Program-made: the position numbers and the translations under genes
In this document: piece after piece, positions 7,855-16,581 of the stretch
Layout: every line of letters begins with the position of its first letter
How positions within the stretch are numbered: the first letter of the stretch is position 1
The notes under the pieces: model-generated
The model's database searches: none
What the model was told of the DNA's origin: nothing
What the model saw: only the letters and a program-made list of their open reading frames with translations
Assembly: GCA_050289385.1 (NCBI GenBank)
Contig: JBNKFQ010000184.1
Coordinates: forward strand, 1 to 27,611
Direction: 5' to 3'
DNA length: 27,611 nucleotides
Source: JBNKFQ01 sp050289385
GTDB taxonomy: Bacteria; Pseudomonadota; Gammaproteobacteria; Pseudomonadales; Porticoccaceae

Positions 7855-9441
7855 ATGCTTGATCCGGTCATTATTGTACTTGCTCTACTTACCGGCGTTG
7901 CCGTGCATCGCGTGGGCCTCCCTCCGCTTTTGGGGTATCTGGTGGCGGGCTTTATGGCTCACGCTATTGGCGTAGAGGGCGGCGAACTGATCGATCAGAT
8001 TGCCAATGCCGGTATTACCCTGTTGCTGTTTACCATTGGTCTGAAGCTCAATCTGCGAGATCTTGCTGCTCCCCAGGTATGGGGTGTGGCGGGCGCTCAT
8101 ATGCTAGTCAGCATTCCTGTATTGGCGGCTGTTATGACCGGTCTGGCGCTGTTGTTGCCTGATTTGCCAGCTATTGATAACGCTACCTTGTGGGCCATGG
8201 CTCTGGCCCTGTCTTTTTCCAGTACGGTGTTTGCAGTAAAGATATTTGACGAGCGCGGTGAGGGCGCTGCTTTACATGCCAAACTCGCAATTGGCATTTT
8301 GATTGTGCAAGACCTGGTGGCAGTCGTATTCCTGGCGCTCAGTTCCGGTAAAGTCCCGGATTGGACGGCGTTGTTATTATTGCTATTGATTCCCTTGCGC
8401 CCTCTTTTGTTGCGACTGTTTACCATCAGCGGTCACGGCGAATTACTGACATTGTTTGGTATCGGTGTGGCGTTTGGTGGTGCTGAGCTGTTTGAACTGT
8501 TCAATGTAAAAGGTGACCTCGGTGCTCTGTTGTTGGGGGTATTGCTGGGGGGATCCAACAAGACGACCGAACTGGGAAAAACCCTGCTCACCCTGAAAGA
8601 CCTTTTTTTGGCAGGTTTTTTTATCAGCATCGGGTTAAAGGGGTTTCCGTCTGCCGACATGATGTTGTTTGCCGTTTGTCTCGGGGCTATAGCGGTATTC
8701 AAGCCAGTGTTGTATTACCTGCTTTTTGTCGCTACCCGATTGCGTGCACGCACCTCATTGCTGGCATCATTGTCACTCTATAACTACAGCGAGTTTGGCT
8801 TGATTGTTGCCGCGCTTGCCGTGTCCAGCGGGATGCTCGACAGTGACTGGATGGTGGCGATTGCCCTGGCTCTGGCTGTTTCCTTCTTTGTGGCAGCACC
8901 TTTGAACGCGTGCAGCAGGCAATTGTACAGACGATATCACAAGCATTTATATGAGCGGCCACAACGGCTGGCTATCGAACTACCTGTAGACATCGGTAAC
9001 GCCTCGATAATTGTATTGGGAATGGGCCGAGTCGGCAGAGGCGCATACAGCTATCTGGCTGACAGCTGTGGCGAAAAACTGGTTGGTGTGGAAGAGCTGA
9101 CGGAAAAATACCAACAACTAAAAGCAGAAGGACTAAATGTTGTACATGGCGACGCGAACGATATGGAATTTTGGGAGGAAGTGAATCTCGACAAAATAGA
9201 ACTCATTCTGGTCAGCCTTACTAATCATTCTGAAAACATTGACGTCTGCAATTTGCTTGATGACCTTAAATACAAAGGAAAAACTGCGGTTATCGCGCGT
9301 TTTCCGGATGAGTTGAACGAGCTGAGCGAGCGCGGCTGCATAGCGTTCAACTTATATGGGGAGGCAGGGCATGGCTTTGCCGAACATGTAATAAATTCAT
9401 TGAACGGTGAAGAGGAGCGTCAGGTCACGCCAACAGAATAA
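7855..9441 (+). CDS. Monovalent cation:proton antiporter-2 (CPA2/KefB-like) with C-terminal TrkA-N domain
   Basis: A 528-residue inner-membrane protein. Residues 1 to about 370 form a Na+/H+-exchanger fold with 10-12 helices: VGLPPLLGYLVAGFMAH, GITLLLFTIGLKLNLRDL, LSFSSTVFAVKIFDERGEG, LAIGILIVQDLVAVVFLAL and YNYSEFGLIVAALAV. Residues from about 383 form an RCK/TrkA-N nucleotide-binding domain with GMGRVG (389-394) after a beta strand, and HGDANDMEFW further on. This architecture is that of KefB/KefC/YbaL-type K+ (or Na+) efflux antiporters, gated by nucleotides or glutathione adducts. The ancillary KefF/KefG oxidoreductase is not nearby, so the gating ligand is unknown. ATG at 7855 has no clear ribosome site. 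The ATP-grasp relic lies upstream on the other strand. Confidence 0.92.
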   Translation: MLDPVIIVLALLTGVAVHRVGLPPLLGYLVAGFMAHAIGVEGGELIDQIANAGITLLLFTIGLKLNLRDLAAPQVWGVAGAHMLVSIPVLAAVMTGLALLLPDLPAIDNATLWAMALALSFSSTVFAVKIFDERGEGAALHAKLAIGILIVQDLVAVVFLALSSGKVPDWTALLLLLLIPLRPLLLRLFTISGHGELLTLFGIGVAFGGAELFELFNVKGDLGALLLGVLLGGSNKTTELGKTLLTLKDLFLAGFFISIGLKGFPSADMMLFAVCLGAIAVFKPVLYYLLFVATRLRARTSLLASLSLYNYSEFGLIVAALAVSSGMLDSDWMVAIALALAVSFFVAAPLNACSRQLYRRYHKHLYERPQRLAIELPVDIGNASIIVLGMGRVGRGAYSYLADSCGEKLVGVEELTEKYQQLKAEGLNVVHGDANDMEFWEEVNLDKIELILVSLTNHSENIDVCNLLDDLKYKGKTAVIARFPDELNELSERGCIAFNLYGEAGHGFAEHVINSLNGEEERQVTPTE

Positions 9442-9561
9442 GCCTGATTTTGATAAAAATTAATGTCACAGGTTCGAATCAAGGAGGTTTGTTCGTTTTA
9501 AGAGAAAGCAACCCGAATGCCAGGCCTGCATGTAGCAGGTATATCTGGTGAGGTGTTTGTT

Positions 9562-10323
9562 ATGGCAAGTGATGTTGCGCTGGAAATTACCCGGTCATAT
9601 ACTCGGGACGAGGGTCGCGTTCGCTCTGGTGTGGTCGATTTTCGCGACCACGCTGTATTTGATGATAAAAGGGGCATGGCGTTGGCCGAAGATCCGTTAT
9701 CAGAAAGCCGTGGCAAACCCCGTGCGCCTTCAGAACAGGTATCGTCGAGCGAGAAGTCGTCGAATGAGAAAAGTACCTTCCTCAGAGAAACCTACGAACG
9801 TTACGCTGGTAGCCTGATGCGCTATATCTTGAAAACGTTCGGTGAAGGCCCGCCGGAACCGGAAGACGTTGCCCACACTGCCTTTACAAAATTTGCCTGT
9901 CTGGAAAGCCCGCAAACCATAGAAAATCCGCAAGCCTTCTTGTATGCAACAGCTCGAAATTTTGTGCTTGATCACAAGCGCCGCGCAAAAATCATTCACG
10001 CATACCATTCTGAGCAGGTATCACTGGAATCTATGCAGACAGACGACGTTTCACCTGAACATATATCACTGGTGCGAGAATTGATTGGCATCGTTTCAAA
10101 AACTATTGGTGGCATGTCTGCCAGGCGTCGTGACATTTTATTACTTAGCCGTATTGAGGGGCTCAACTATTGTGAAATTGGCCGGCGTACTGGCATGACC
10201 GAAACCGGGGTCAGAAAGCATATAAAAAAAGCACTGGTTGATTGTATGGCGGCGTTGGAGAAAGCAGATGTACAAATAGACATGGAGTCTGGTGATCGCA
10301 ATGACAGGAAAGGAGGCGAATGA
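9562..10323 (+). CDS. ECF (FecI-like) RNA polymerase sigma factor, set A
   Basis: About 253 residues. Sigma region 2 starts near residue 72 (TFLRETYERYAGSLMRYIL) and includes PEDVAHTAFTKF and PQAFLYATARNFVLDHKRR. Region 4 contains RRRDILLLSRIEGLNYCEIG, then the recognition helix region MTETGVRKHIKKAL. There is no region 1.1 or 3, as expected for ECF sigmas. It would direct core polymerase to the promoter of a surface-signalled gene, most simply receptor A. The unusual part is a polar ~70-residue N-terminal extension, Ser/Glu-rich near 57-70. ATG at 9562 is chosen for GGTGAGG about 8 bases upstream; ATG 9517 and ATG 9676 are in-frame alternatives, and a strong AGGAGGT at 9482-9488 serves no properly spaced start. 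The stop overlaps the fecR start (ATGA). Confidence 0.88.
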   Translation: MASDVALEITRSYTRDEGRVRSGVVDFRDHAVFDDKRGMALAEDPLSESRGKPRAPSEQVSSSEKSSNEKSTFLRETYERYAGSLMRYILKTFGEGPPEPEDVAHTAFTKFACLESPQTIENPQAFLYATARNFVLDHKRRAKIIHAYHSEQVSLESMQTDDVSPEHISLVRELIGIVSKTIGGMSARRRDILLLSRIEGLNYCEIGRRTGMTETGVRKHIKKALVDCMAALEKADVQIDMESGDRNDRKGGE

Positions 10324-11366
10324 TGATCAGGCACGACAATCAGCTTGACAAGATTCGCGATGAAGCTGCCGATTGGGCCCTGCACTGGTTGCACGACGAC
10401 CGAAACAGCGGAGAGCACAGTGAGGATCACGCCCGTTTTATCGAGTGGCTCAGTACAGACAAACGCAACAGTCAGGAATATGACAGGGCTCGGCAAGCCT
10501 GGCAAATAATGACAGAAACCGCCCACCTGCATTCCACTGGACAAACGACCAAAAAGCTTGAGGCCAACGGTCGGTTTACGCGTTTACAGAGCTGGTTTAC
10601 CGCACCATTTGTGCGACCGGCAATAGCCTTTGGTTTATTGCTCGGATTAGCGCTTTTGTGGTTGCCCAGACTCCAGACAAATGTGGAGATGGAAAGTCAG
10701 AATTATGTCACCGAGCGTGGTCAAATCAAAAATATTACGCTTGATGATGGTACGGTAGTGACTCTGGGAGCACATTCCTCGATACAGGTTAGTTTCAGTG
10801 ACCAGAAACGGCAGGTGGTACTTGCGTCGGGAGATGCATTTTTTGATGTTTCCAGAGATCCGCAGCGCCCCTTTTGGGTCATGATTAAGGACACACAAGT
10901 TCGAGTATTGGGTACCCGCTTTGATTTGCACAATGGCCCGAAAGAAGTGCGTGTTGCTGTTGAGGAAGGCATGGTTGAGATTGAGCATCTTCCAGCACAA
11001 TTGCCTGACAATCCGGCACTGATGGTCACAGATACTGGAAACACAATCACGTTGAAAGCTGGTGAAAAAGTTACAGTAATTAATAATGTTTTTAGTGAGG
11101 TACAGACAATTCTGCCAGACCAGTTGCAGGGGTGGCGCAGTGGTCGTTTGGAGTATCAAAGTGCCAGTCTTGCCGAAGTGGTGGCCGATGCCAATCGTTA
11201 CAGCAAAAAGGAAATTTCATTACAAGGTGAGGAGTTGGGCACCTTGCCAGTAAGTACATCGTATCAAGTGAGCCAGGTTGATAAAATGCTCAAAACTTTA
11301 CAGGCGACCTTGCCGATAGAAATTGTTGAAACACCGATTGGTGTGGTTTTGAAATCCAGAGATTAA
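10320..11366 (+). CDS. FecR-type transmembrane anti-sigma/sensor, set A
   Basis: A 348-residue inner-membrane regulator. The N-terminal cytoplasmic DUF4880 region (about 10-65: EAADWALHWL, FIEWLSTD) would hold the sigma factor. One transmembrane helix lies near residues 100-116. The periplasmic FecR domain (about 127-220) contains ITLDDGTVVTLGAHSSI and ASGDAFFDVSRDPQRPF. It includes VLGTRF with Gly198-Thr199, the dipeptide at which FoxR/FpvR-type proteins are known to self-cleave. The C-terminal part (about 270-348) resembles the STN-like fold that contacts the receptor's signalling domain. The start overlaps the sigma stop (ATGA), with AGGAGG upstream, implying translational coupling. Confidence 0.92.
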   Translation: MMIRHDNQLDKIRDEAADWALHWLHDDRNSGEHSEDHARFIEWLSTDKRNSQEYDRARQAWQIMTETAHLHSTGQTTKKLEANGRFTRLQSWFTAPFVRPAIAFGLLLGLALLWLPRLQTNVEMESQNYVTERGQIKNITLDDGTVVTLGAHSSIQVSFSDQKRQVVLASGDAFFDVSRDPQRPFWVMIKDTQVRVLGTRFDLHNGPKEVRVAVEEGMVEIEHLPAQLPDNPALMVTDTGNTITLKAGEKVTVINNVFSEVQTILPDQLQGWRSGRLEYQSASLAEVVADANRYSKKEISLQGEELGTLPVSTSYQVSQVDKMLKTLQATLPIEIVETPIGVVLKSRD

Positions 11367-11424
11367 AGTCTGTCGCAAGTGGCGTCTGATTAAAATAAAG
11401 GAAAGATAATCCAGGTAGGTTGGA

Positions 11425-11513
11425 GGTGAGGAACGAACCTCAACATTTCTGACGCCTCAATCTGTTGGGGTTCCTTCCTCACCCCAACATACGGTAAATA
11501 CGTACCGTTGGGG
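11425..11513 (+). promoter_or_regulatory. Structured 5' leader with alternative hairpins before receptor A
   Basis: The 290-base gap between fecR A and receptor A holds four mutually complementary segments. The 21-base arm 11425-11445 pairs with 11463-11483 (19 Watson-Crick pairs, one G-U, one mismatch; 17-base loop). Within that right arm, TGTTGGGG (11463-11470) pairs perfectly instead with CCCCAACA (11482-11489). CCCCA (11482-11486) plus ACGGTA (11491-11496) pair with TACCGT plus TGGGG (11503-11513). These pairings exclude each other. No T-run follows, so a simple terminator is unlikely; an RNA switch, protein-binding leader or mobile-element relic are options. Confidence 0.6.
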
Positions 11514-11656
11514 CCTGTTGGTAATTAGTGGTTCGAATTTAATACCTCGATTCGTTTTACGGGTGCAGTTAGTCCAGGACCAAAAGTAGTATTGATATAT
11601 TCAAAACTATTTATGTTAAGGGGGCTGGTGAGTACTCATAAACAGAGGGTAAAAAC

Positions 11657-14380
11657 ATGACAAAAACTATTACGTCAATCGGAAGTTATTCGTTAAAGCG
11701 GTGCGCAGCATCGGTTTTGGCGTTGTCGATATCTGTTGCTTGCTCTGCTATGGCAACGGCAGGTGAAAATAAAAGATTGCAGTTCGATGTTGATTCTCAG
11801 CCGCTGAAGCTGGCTTTGTTCAGCGTTGCACGGCAAGCAGGCATTATTATTACGGTTTCTGATGAAATCGGAGAAAGTATTCTGGCGCCACGGATAAATG
11901 GATCCATGACTACTGACGAGGCTGTAGAGCAGCTATTGGCTGGTACCGGCCTGGAATACCGTTATATGGGTGATGATGCGATTGTAGTTAATTGGGTGAA
12001 CGGAGATGCCCCCGAATCTGGTGGTAAAAAAGTCCCGATGTCTGACAAACAACATGAAATGGAAGAAATGATTGTTACTGCAACAAAGCGTGAAACCAGT
12101 TTGCAAGATACAGCTATGGCGATTTCTGCTTTGGGTAGCGATACCATAGAAAAGCGTGGATTAACGCAAATGGGTGATTACATGAGTACTCTGCCGGGAG
12201 TTACCATGCAAGATAGAGGCGGGACAGGTAACTCTATTGTTATCCGTGGAATATCTGTACAGCCCGAGTCTTCTAATGATGAAGCCGTTGGTGTGTACTT
12301 TGGAGAGACGCCTGTCTCAGGAGGATTGACCAACGGGGTGGGTAGCTTTGATCTGAAAATGGTTGATATAGAGCGAGTTGAAGTGCTGCGAGGACCGCAG
12401 GGAACTCTTTTTGGTTCGGGTTCTATGGGAGGTACAGTACGTGTCTTGCCCGCTGAGCCCAAGCTCGATTCGATTGAGGGCAAAGTGGTTGCACAATATT
12501 CACAAACCGGCATAAACGGCGGTGGCAATAATATGATGCAGGGTGTATTCAATTTGCCATTAATTGAAAATACACTGGCAATACGAGGAGTGGCGTACCG
12601 CTTTGATGACAGTGGTTATGTAGATAATATTGCAGCCAGTTATGATGGTGATTGGAGGTCAGTTAACTCTGTCAATACCAGAGAAACTTTTGGTGAAACA
12701 GCTGCAGCTTGGGGAGCGGTAGTGCGTGACATGGACGACAGGGGTGCCAAAACAACCACAGGAGCTCGTTTATCTGCTCTCTGGCAACCGACAGAAAACT
12801 TATCTGCATCGCTCGGTTACACTTGGCAGAAAACAGATGCTAATGGCTGGCCTGATGTAGACACCAGTTTGCCAGGTAAATATCAACAATTGCGCGTGGC
12901 GCCATCACTGAATAGTAATTTGCTGGATGGGCCTGATATGTTCGAGGGTGGTCCGCCTATTGCAGCTGAGTACTTTTATAACCGTTTAGACGTGATTACC
13001 TTGTCTTTAGATTATGATTTGGGATGGGGCAATTTGCACAGTTCGTCTTCGTGGCTATCCAGAGATGCTGAAGAATCTCGGGATTGGACTAAAGAACTCC
13101 CTCATTTGGCGGTATATTTTACATTTGCGGACAGAACATCCGATAGATTTTTTCAGGAAATTCGATTCTCTTCCAATTTTGATGGGCCGTTGCAAATGTT
13201 GCTTGGTGGCTATTATGAAGATATCGATAATAACAATATATATGGTGAAGCTTTTGGTGGAGATCCAAACCAGGTATCAAATTTCTTTACCACAGCTAAT
13301 GTTAATGGGTATGTAGTACCCGACGCAGTCGCTGATTGGCCTGAAATGTACTGGATTAATAAACCCTGGGATGATGCCCTCAAGCAAAAAGCATTCTTTG
13401 GAGAGGTTTCATGGGATTTTTATGAGAACCTGACCGCTACTATTGGAGTTCGTCATTATGAGTATGAACAAGAGAATGACCAAGCTTATTTTGGATTCTG
13501 GATTGGTACGCTCGATCCAATCGCCAATGCATTTCAGGGGGAGAATAAAGGGGAGACATATAAAGCTAATCTAAGCTGGAAGCCGAGCGAAGATACTTTG
13601 GTCTATTTTCAGTGGGCTGAAGGATTTCGGCCTGGCCAGGCTTTGCCCTGGTTGAACCCAAATTTGTACGACCCGGAAGGTACGGGATTTTATACAACGG
13701 TCGATGGGGACAAGATACCGATTCTTCCTCAGACTGACCCGGATACTCTGGAAAACTTTGAACTGGGATTCAAGGGGGCTTTTGTAGATGGTCGCATCAG
13801 CATTGGCGCATCTCTTTATCGAATTAACTGGGTTGGATTGCCTGTGTCTGTACGTGTAGTGTATATCGATAACCCGGGGTTTGGACAAGGACGATTGGTT
13901 AATGCTGGAGAATCTACTTCTGAAGGCGTGGAGCTAGAGGGGCGCTTTTTGCTTTCTGATAATTTACGTTTGGACCTGAGCGCTTCTTACAATGAAGCCA
14001 AGCTTGCAAAGGACCAGGCAGGTCTTGGTAAAAAAGGAGATGACCTGCCAGGTTCAGCAGACTTGAACTTTAGCGCCGGGCTTGAATATGGATTCGAGAT
14101 GTACGGATATGATGCCTTTGTGCGAGCGGATTATTCCTATGTTGATGCTTACGATACATATCTCAATCAATCTCCCAATACTCCGTCATCAGGTGGATAT
14201 AGTCAGATTCATATGAAAAGCGGTGTCAGCATCAACAACGTAGATGTCAGCCTGTTTGTCAGAAATTTGACTAACGCCGATGAATTTACCTGGGTGTCAA
14301 ATGGTTGGGTGTTTGGATCGGCTGAAGGATTTCGCCTTCGTCCCCGCACAATCGGAATGAATGTTTCCTACCATTTTTGA
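11657..14380 (+). CDS. TonB-dependent outer-membrane receptor with STN signalling domain, set A
   Basis: 907 residues. The signal peptide covers residues 1 to about 35 (ending SAMATA). The STN domain (about 40-112) is the periplasmic part that signals to FecR. A TonB-box-like EEMIVTA lies at 136-142. The plug (about 145-270) has SLQDTAMAISAL, LPGVTMQDRG and ERVEVLRGPQGTLFGSGSMG. A 22-strand beta barrel follows and ends in NVSYHF with the C-terminal Phe required by the barrel-assembly machinery. It would take up an unknown ligand with TonB energy and activate the set A FecR/sigma pair. Unlike receptors B and C, it lacks the cysteine pair in the extracellular loops. The ribosome site is GAGGG before ATG 11657. 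It lies 290 bases after fecR A, with a hairpin-rich leader between. Confidence 0.96.
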   Translation: MTKTITSIGSYSLKRCAASVLALSISVACSAMATAGENKRLQFDVDSQPLKLALFSVARQAGIIITVSDEIGESILAPRINGSMTTDEAVEQLLAGTGLEYRYMGDDAIVVNWVNGDAPESGGKKVPMSDKQHEMEEMIVTATKRETSLQDTAMAISALGSDTIEKRGLTQMGDYMSTLPGVTMQDRGGTGNSIVIRGISVQPESSNDEAVGVYFGETPVSGGLTNGVGSFDLKMVDIERVEVLRGPQGTLFGSGSMGGTVRVLPAEPKLDSIEGKVVAQYSQTGINGGGNNMMQGVFNLPLIENTLAIRGVAYRFDDSGYVDNIAASYDGDWRSVNSVNTRETFGETAAAWGAVVRDMDDRGAKTTTGARLSALWQPTENLSASLGYTWQKTDANGWPDVDTSLPGKYQQLRVAPSLNSNLLDGPDMFEGGPPIAAEYFYNRLDVITLSLDYDLGWGNLHSSSSWLSRDAEESRDWTKELPHLAVYFTFADRTSDRFFQEIRFSSNFDGPLQMLLGGYYEDIDNNNIYGEAFGGDPNQVSNFFTTANVNGYVVPDAVADWPEMYWINKPWDDALKQKAFFGEVSWDFYENLTATIGVRHYEYEQENDQAYFGFWIGTLDPIANAFQGENKGETYKANLSWKPSEDTLVYFQWAEGFRPGQALPWLNPNLYDPEGTGFYTTVDGDKIPILPQTDPDTLENFELGFKGAFVDGRISIGASLYRINWVGLPVSVRVVYIDNPGFGQGRLVNAGESTSEGVELEGRFLLSDNLRLDLSASYNEAKLAKDQAGLGKKGDDLPGSADLNFSAGLEYGFEMYGYDAFVRADYSYVDAYDTYLNQSPNTPSSGGYSQIHMKSGVSINNVDVSLFVRNLTNADEFTWVSNGWVFGSAEGFRLRPRTIGMNVSYHF

Positions 14381-14402
14381 TCTGACAATATTTTGCACTA
14401 TG

Positions 14403-14436
14403 TTAATTGGCTATATCCACAGATATAGCCAATTAA
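14403..14436. terminator. Perfect 14-bp stem-loop between convergent genes (bidirectional terminator candidate)
   Basis: TTAATTGGCTATAT (14403-14416) and ATATAGCCAATTAA (14423-14436) are exact reverse complements around a 6-base loop. It sits 22 bases after the receptor A stop and overlaps the stop codon of the opposite-strand thioesterase. A T-run is lacking on either side, so termination is inferred from its position. Confidence 0.6.
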
Positions 14437-14852
14437 CGATTCAACACCGCCATCGTCAATCTCGATACACACACCAGTTTGTCGTCTTCATTGGTGATTT
14501 GTATATCCCACACTTGAGTAGACCGACCAAGGTGCAACGGTCTGGCAATTCCCTTGACTACACCGCTGCGAATTCCACGTGTGTGGTTGGCGTTTATATC
14601 CAGACCCACTGTATATTGTTCAGCCGGATTTATTACCAGACTGGCCGCGATACTGCCCAGCGTTTCTGCCAACACGCAAGAGGCGCCACCATGCAACAAG
14701 CCCATCGGTTGCCGTGTGCGATCATCCACCGGCATGGTGCCTGCCAGATAATCGTCGCCAATATCGGTTATTTCAATACCCAAGTGTTGAACAAGCGTGT
14801 TCTGCCCAAGTGCTTTGACATTTTCCAGCTGAGGTGTTTTAAACCAGATCAT
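14433..14852 (-). CDS. Hotdog-fold acyl-CoA thioesterase (MenI/EntH/YdiI type)
   Basis: A 139-residue cytoplasmic thioesterase of the PaaI-like hotdog family. The active-site block LLHGGASCVLAETLGSIAA contains His54 and Glu63, and Gln48 precedes it; these have the same numbers as the catalytic residues of E. coli YdiI (MenI) and EntH. NANHTRGIRSGVVKGIARP and WDIQITNEDDKLVCVSRLTMAVL complete the fold. Substrates of relatives include 1,4-dihydroxynaphthoyl-CoA and aroyl-CoA; menaquinone or siderophore genes are not visible here, so the substrate is open. It lies 19 bases downstream of the YiiD-type thioesterase on the same strand and is probably co-transcribed with it. Confidence 0.92.
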   Translation of the reverse strand: MIWFKTPQLENVKALGQNTLVQHLGIEITDIGDDYLAGTMPVDDRTRQPMGLLHGGASCVLAETLGSIAASLVINPAEQYTVGLDINANHTRGIRSGVVKGIARPLHLGRSTQVWDIQITNEDDKLVCVSRLTMAVLNR

Positions 14853-14871
14853 TTGAGTTCCATGGTAGTAA

Positions 14872-15330
14872 TTAATTTCTGCACAACGCGACGTAACGCC
14901 CGGTAAATGCTACCAGTGTTTCACTGTTTTGCCTGATTGTTACATTGAGTTCGATTTTTGCCTTGCCCTTGGCACGAAAGGCTTCAAAAAAATTTTCTAT
15001 AGTTTCTGTTTTTGGTGAAACACACGTGCTTTGGATGTTATCGCAAACCGGTTTGGAAAAATTTATATCAGATTCGTATATGGCAACATCTGCCTCAAGG
15101 CCAGCTTGCTTTAATTTTAGTGACAGCAGGCACCACCCGGTTAGTGTGCAGAGCGAATACAGACTGCCAGCAAAACCCGTTGCTTTATCATTAAGATTTG
15201 GAGTCAGAGGTGCAGCCAATGTCAGAGATTGACCATCGTAATCCGTAATCTGCACACCCATGTGGCGCGTAATCGGGATATCCTGTTTCAGTTTTTTATT
15301 GAGGTCGTCTGCCAGCGCTTGCAAGGTCAT
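14872..15330 (-). CDS. YiiD C-terminal-type thioesterase domain protein
   Basis: A 152-residue single-domain protein of the YiiD_C (Thioesterase_YiiD) family. Recognisable segments are ITRHMGVQITDYDGQSLTL, LNDKATGFAGSLYSLCTLTG, WCLLSLKL and ADVAIYESDINFSKPV. In E. coli YiiD/FabY this fold is fused to an N-terminal GNAT domain and is linked to fatty-acid initiation; here it stands alone, as in many marine gammaproteobacteria. A hotdog fold is expected and the substrate is unknown. It is the upstream member of a two-thioesterase pair (19-base gap). The 222 bases between it and fecR B contain no recognisable gene. Confidence 0.88.
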   Translation of the reverse strand: MTLQALADDLNKKLKQDIPITRHMGVQITDYDGQSLTLAAPLTPNLNDKATGFAGSLYSLCTLTGWCLLSLKLKQAGLEADVAIYESDINFSKPVCDNIQSTCVSPKTETIENFFEAFRAKGKAKIELNVTIRQNSETLVAFTGRYVALCRN

Positions 15331-15552
15331 AAATGCGGCTCCAGCCTATTTTTTGCTCCTTGACACTGTTCGGAGCCTGGTTGCGGTCGATACTTGACGC
15401 CTCATATGCTAACAGCTCTCGCATCATCGGGGTAGGCGATAATTGGTTGTTAAAATTTATTTCAGAGTATGTTGCTGGTGGCATTGCACTGGATATTGAG
15501 AAGTGCCTGGTGAGTAAGGGCAAAAGATTGCATGTACATCAAGTTTTTGAGG

Positions 15553-16578
15553 TCACTTTGTCAGTACAGTAACATTACCCTGTACTTGTGCTTTTATTCC
15601 CAAAGACTGTTCCAGCAAAAACGCCAGAGCATCGGAATCGCCGAGTTTGAATGTGCCATTGATTCTCAGGTCCTTGAGATCACTGTTAGCGATTACAAAT
15701 TTATTGTGTGTGTAGCGGTTGTGTTCGGCGATGGCATCGGCCAAACGTGTTTTATGGAAGACAGTTTTTCCTGCGCGCCAACCACGAATACGCCGGGTAT
15801 CGGCGGTCACGACCTGACCAATGGCGCCGCTGCGCCAATAAGTGATCGATTCGCCAGTCTGCAATCGTTTTGCACCGCTGTCGGAGATTTTTCCAGATGT
15901 GACTTCTGGTTCGCGGGCGGTTAAAACGCTCACCGCCCCCTCCAGCACGGCAACGACGATTTCGTCTCCGGCCATGATGACATTAAATTCTGTTCCCAAT
16001 ACCGTCACGACACCGTTACCGGCTTGTACCGAAAAGCGGCGTTGTCCGTCTTTGCTTACATCGAACCAGGCTTCGCCTTTCTGAATAGTAAGTTGACGCT
16101 GATTCTCAGAGTAGCTTACTGACAACCGTGTATTAGTGTTCAGAGTGACCCGGGATTGGTCAGGTAGTACTACTGTACGTTGTTCGCCAACTGCAGTTTG
16201 ATAATACAAAGGCTGTGGTGTGCCCGGTACCATCGTAATAACCAACAGTGCCGCCGCGGCAGCAGCCACAGGCACCGAAGTAATAATGAGGTGTTGGCGC
16301 AACCACTGCCGCCAACGAGCCAGAACCGAGCGAGGTTTTCGTCGATGGCGTTCTGCCAGTGCTGCACACAGATCAAAGTCTTCTCGAAGATCCGGATCAT
16401 TGGCCAGTTCTTGCGTAAGGTGAGCCGCGTATTCACAGCGCACCAGCTCGTCTTCGTGTCTGGAATCTTCGCGCAACCAGTTTCTGAACGCCTGGTCCAC
16501 GGTTACGTCCCCGTCGGCAGCTCTTAGCCGCAGCAGCCACTGTGCCGCTGTTGAGGTGTCTTTTGGACGATTATCCAT
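15553..16578 (-). CDS. FecR-type transmembrane anti-sigma/sensor, set B
   Basis: A 341-residue inner-membrane regulator. The N-terminal DUF4880 region (about 8-60) has AAQWLLRLRAADGD and FRNWLREDSRHEDE. A transmembrane helix lies at about 97-117 (Ala-rich). The periplasmic FecR domain has TVVLPDQSRVTLNTNTRLSV and QKGEAWFDVSKDGQRRF. VLGTEFNV holds Gly195-Thr196, the presumed self-cleavage dipeptide. The C-terminal STN-like region includes LADAIAEHNRYT. It starts 3 bases after the stop of the sigma gene, so the two form a tight operon on the minus strand, divergent from receptor B. Confidence 0.92.
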   Translation of the reverse strand: MDNRPKDTSTAAQWLLRLRAADGDVTVDQAFRNWLREDSRHEDELVRCEYAAHLTQELANDPDLREDFDLCAALAERHRRKPRSVLARWRQWLRQHLIITSVPVAAAAAALLVITMVPGTPQPLYYQTAVGEQRTVVLPDQSRVTLNTNTRLSVSYSENQRQLTIQKGEAWFDVSKDGQRRFSVQAGNGVVTVLGTEFNVIMAGDEIVVAVLEGAVSVLTAREPEVTSGKISDSGAKRLQTGESITYWRSGAIGQVVTADTRRIRGWRAGKTVFHKTRLADAIAEHNRYTHNKFVIANSDLKDLRINGTFKLGDSDALAFLLEQSLGIKAQVQGNVTVLTK

Positions 16579-16581
16579 TAC

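Noticed and set aside
11425..11513. Leader hairpins as a simple rho-independent terminator
   Set aside because: No hairpin in this group is followed by a T-run on either strand.
15296..15523. Minus-strand frame of 75 codons between the YiiD-type gene and fecR B
   Set aside because: It overlaps the YiiD-type gene start, lacks a ribosome site and has no recognisable motif.
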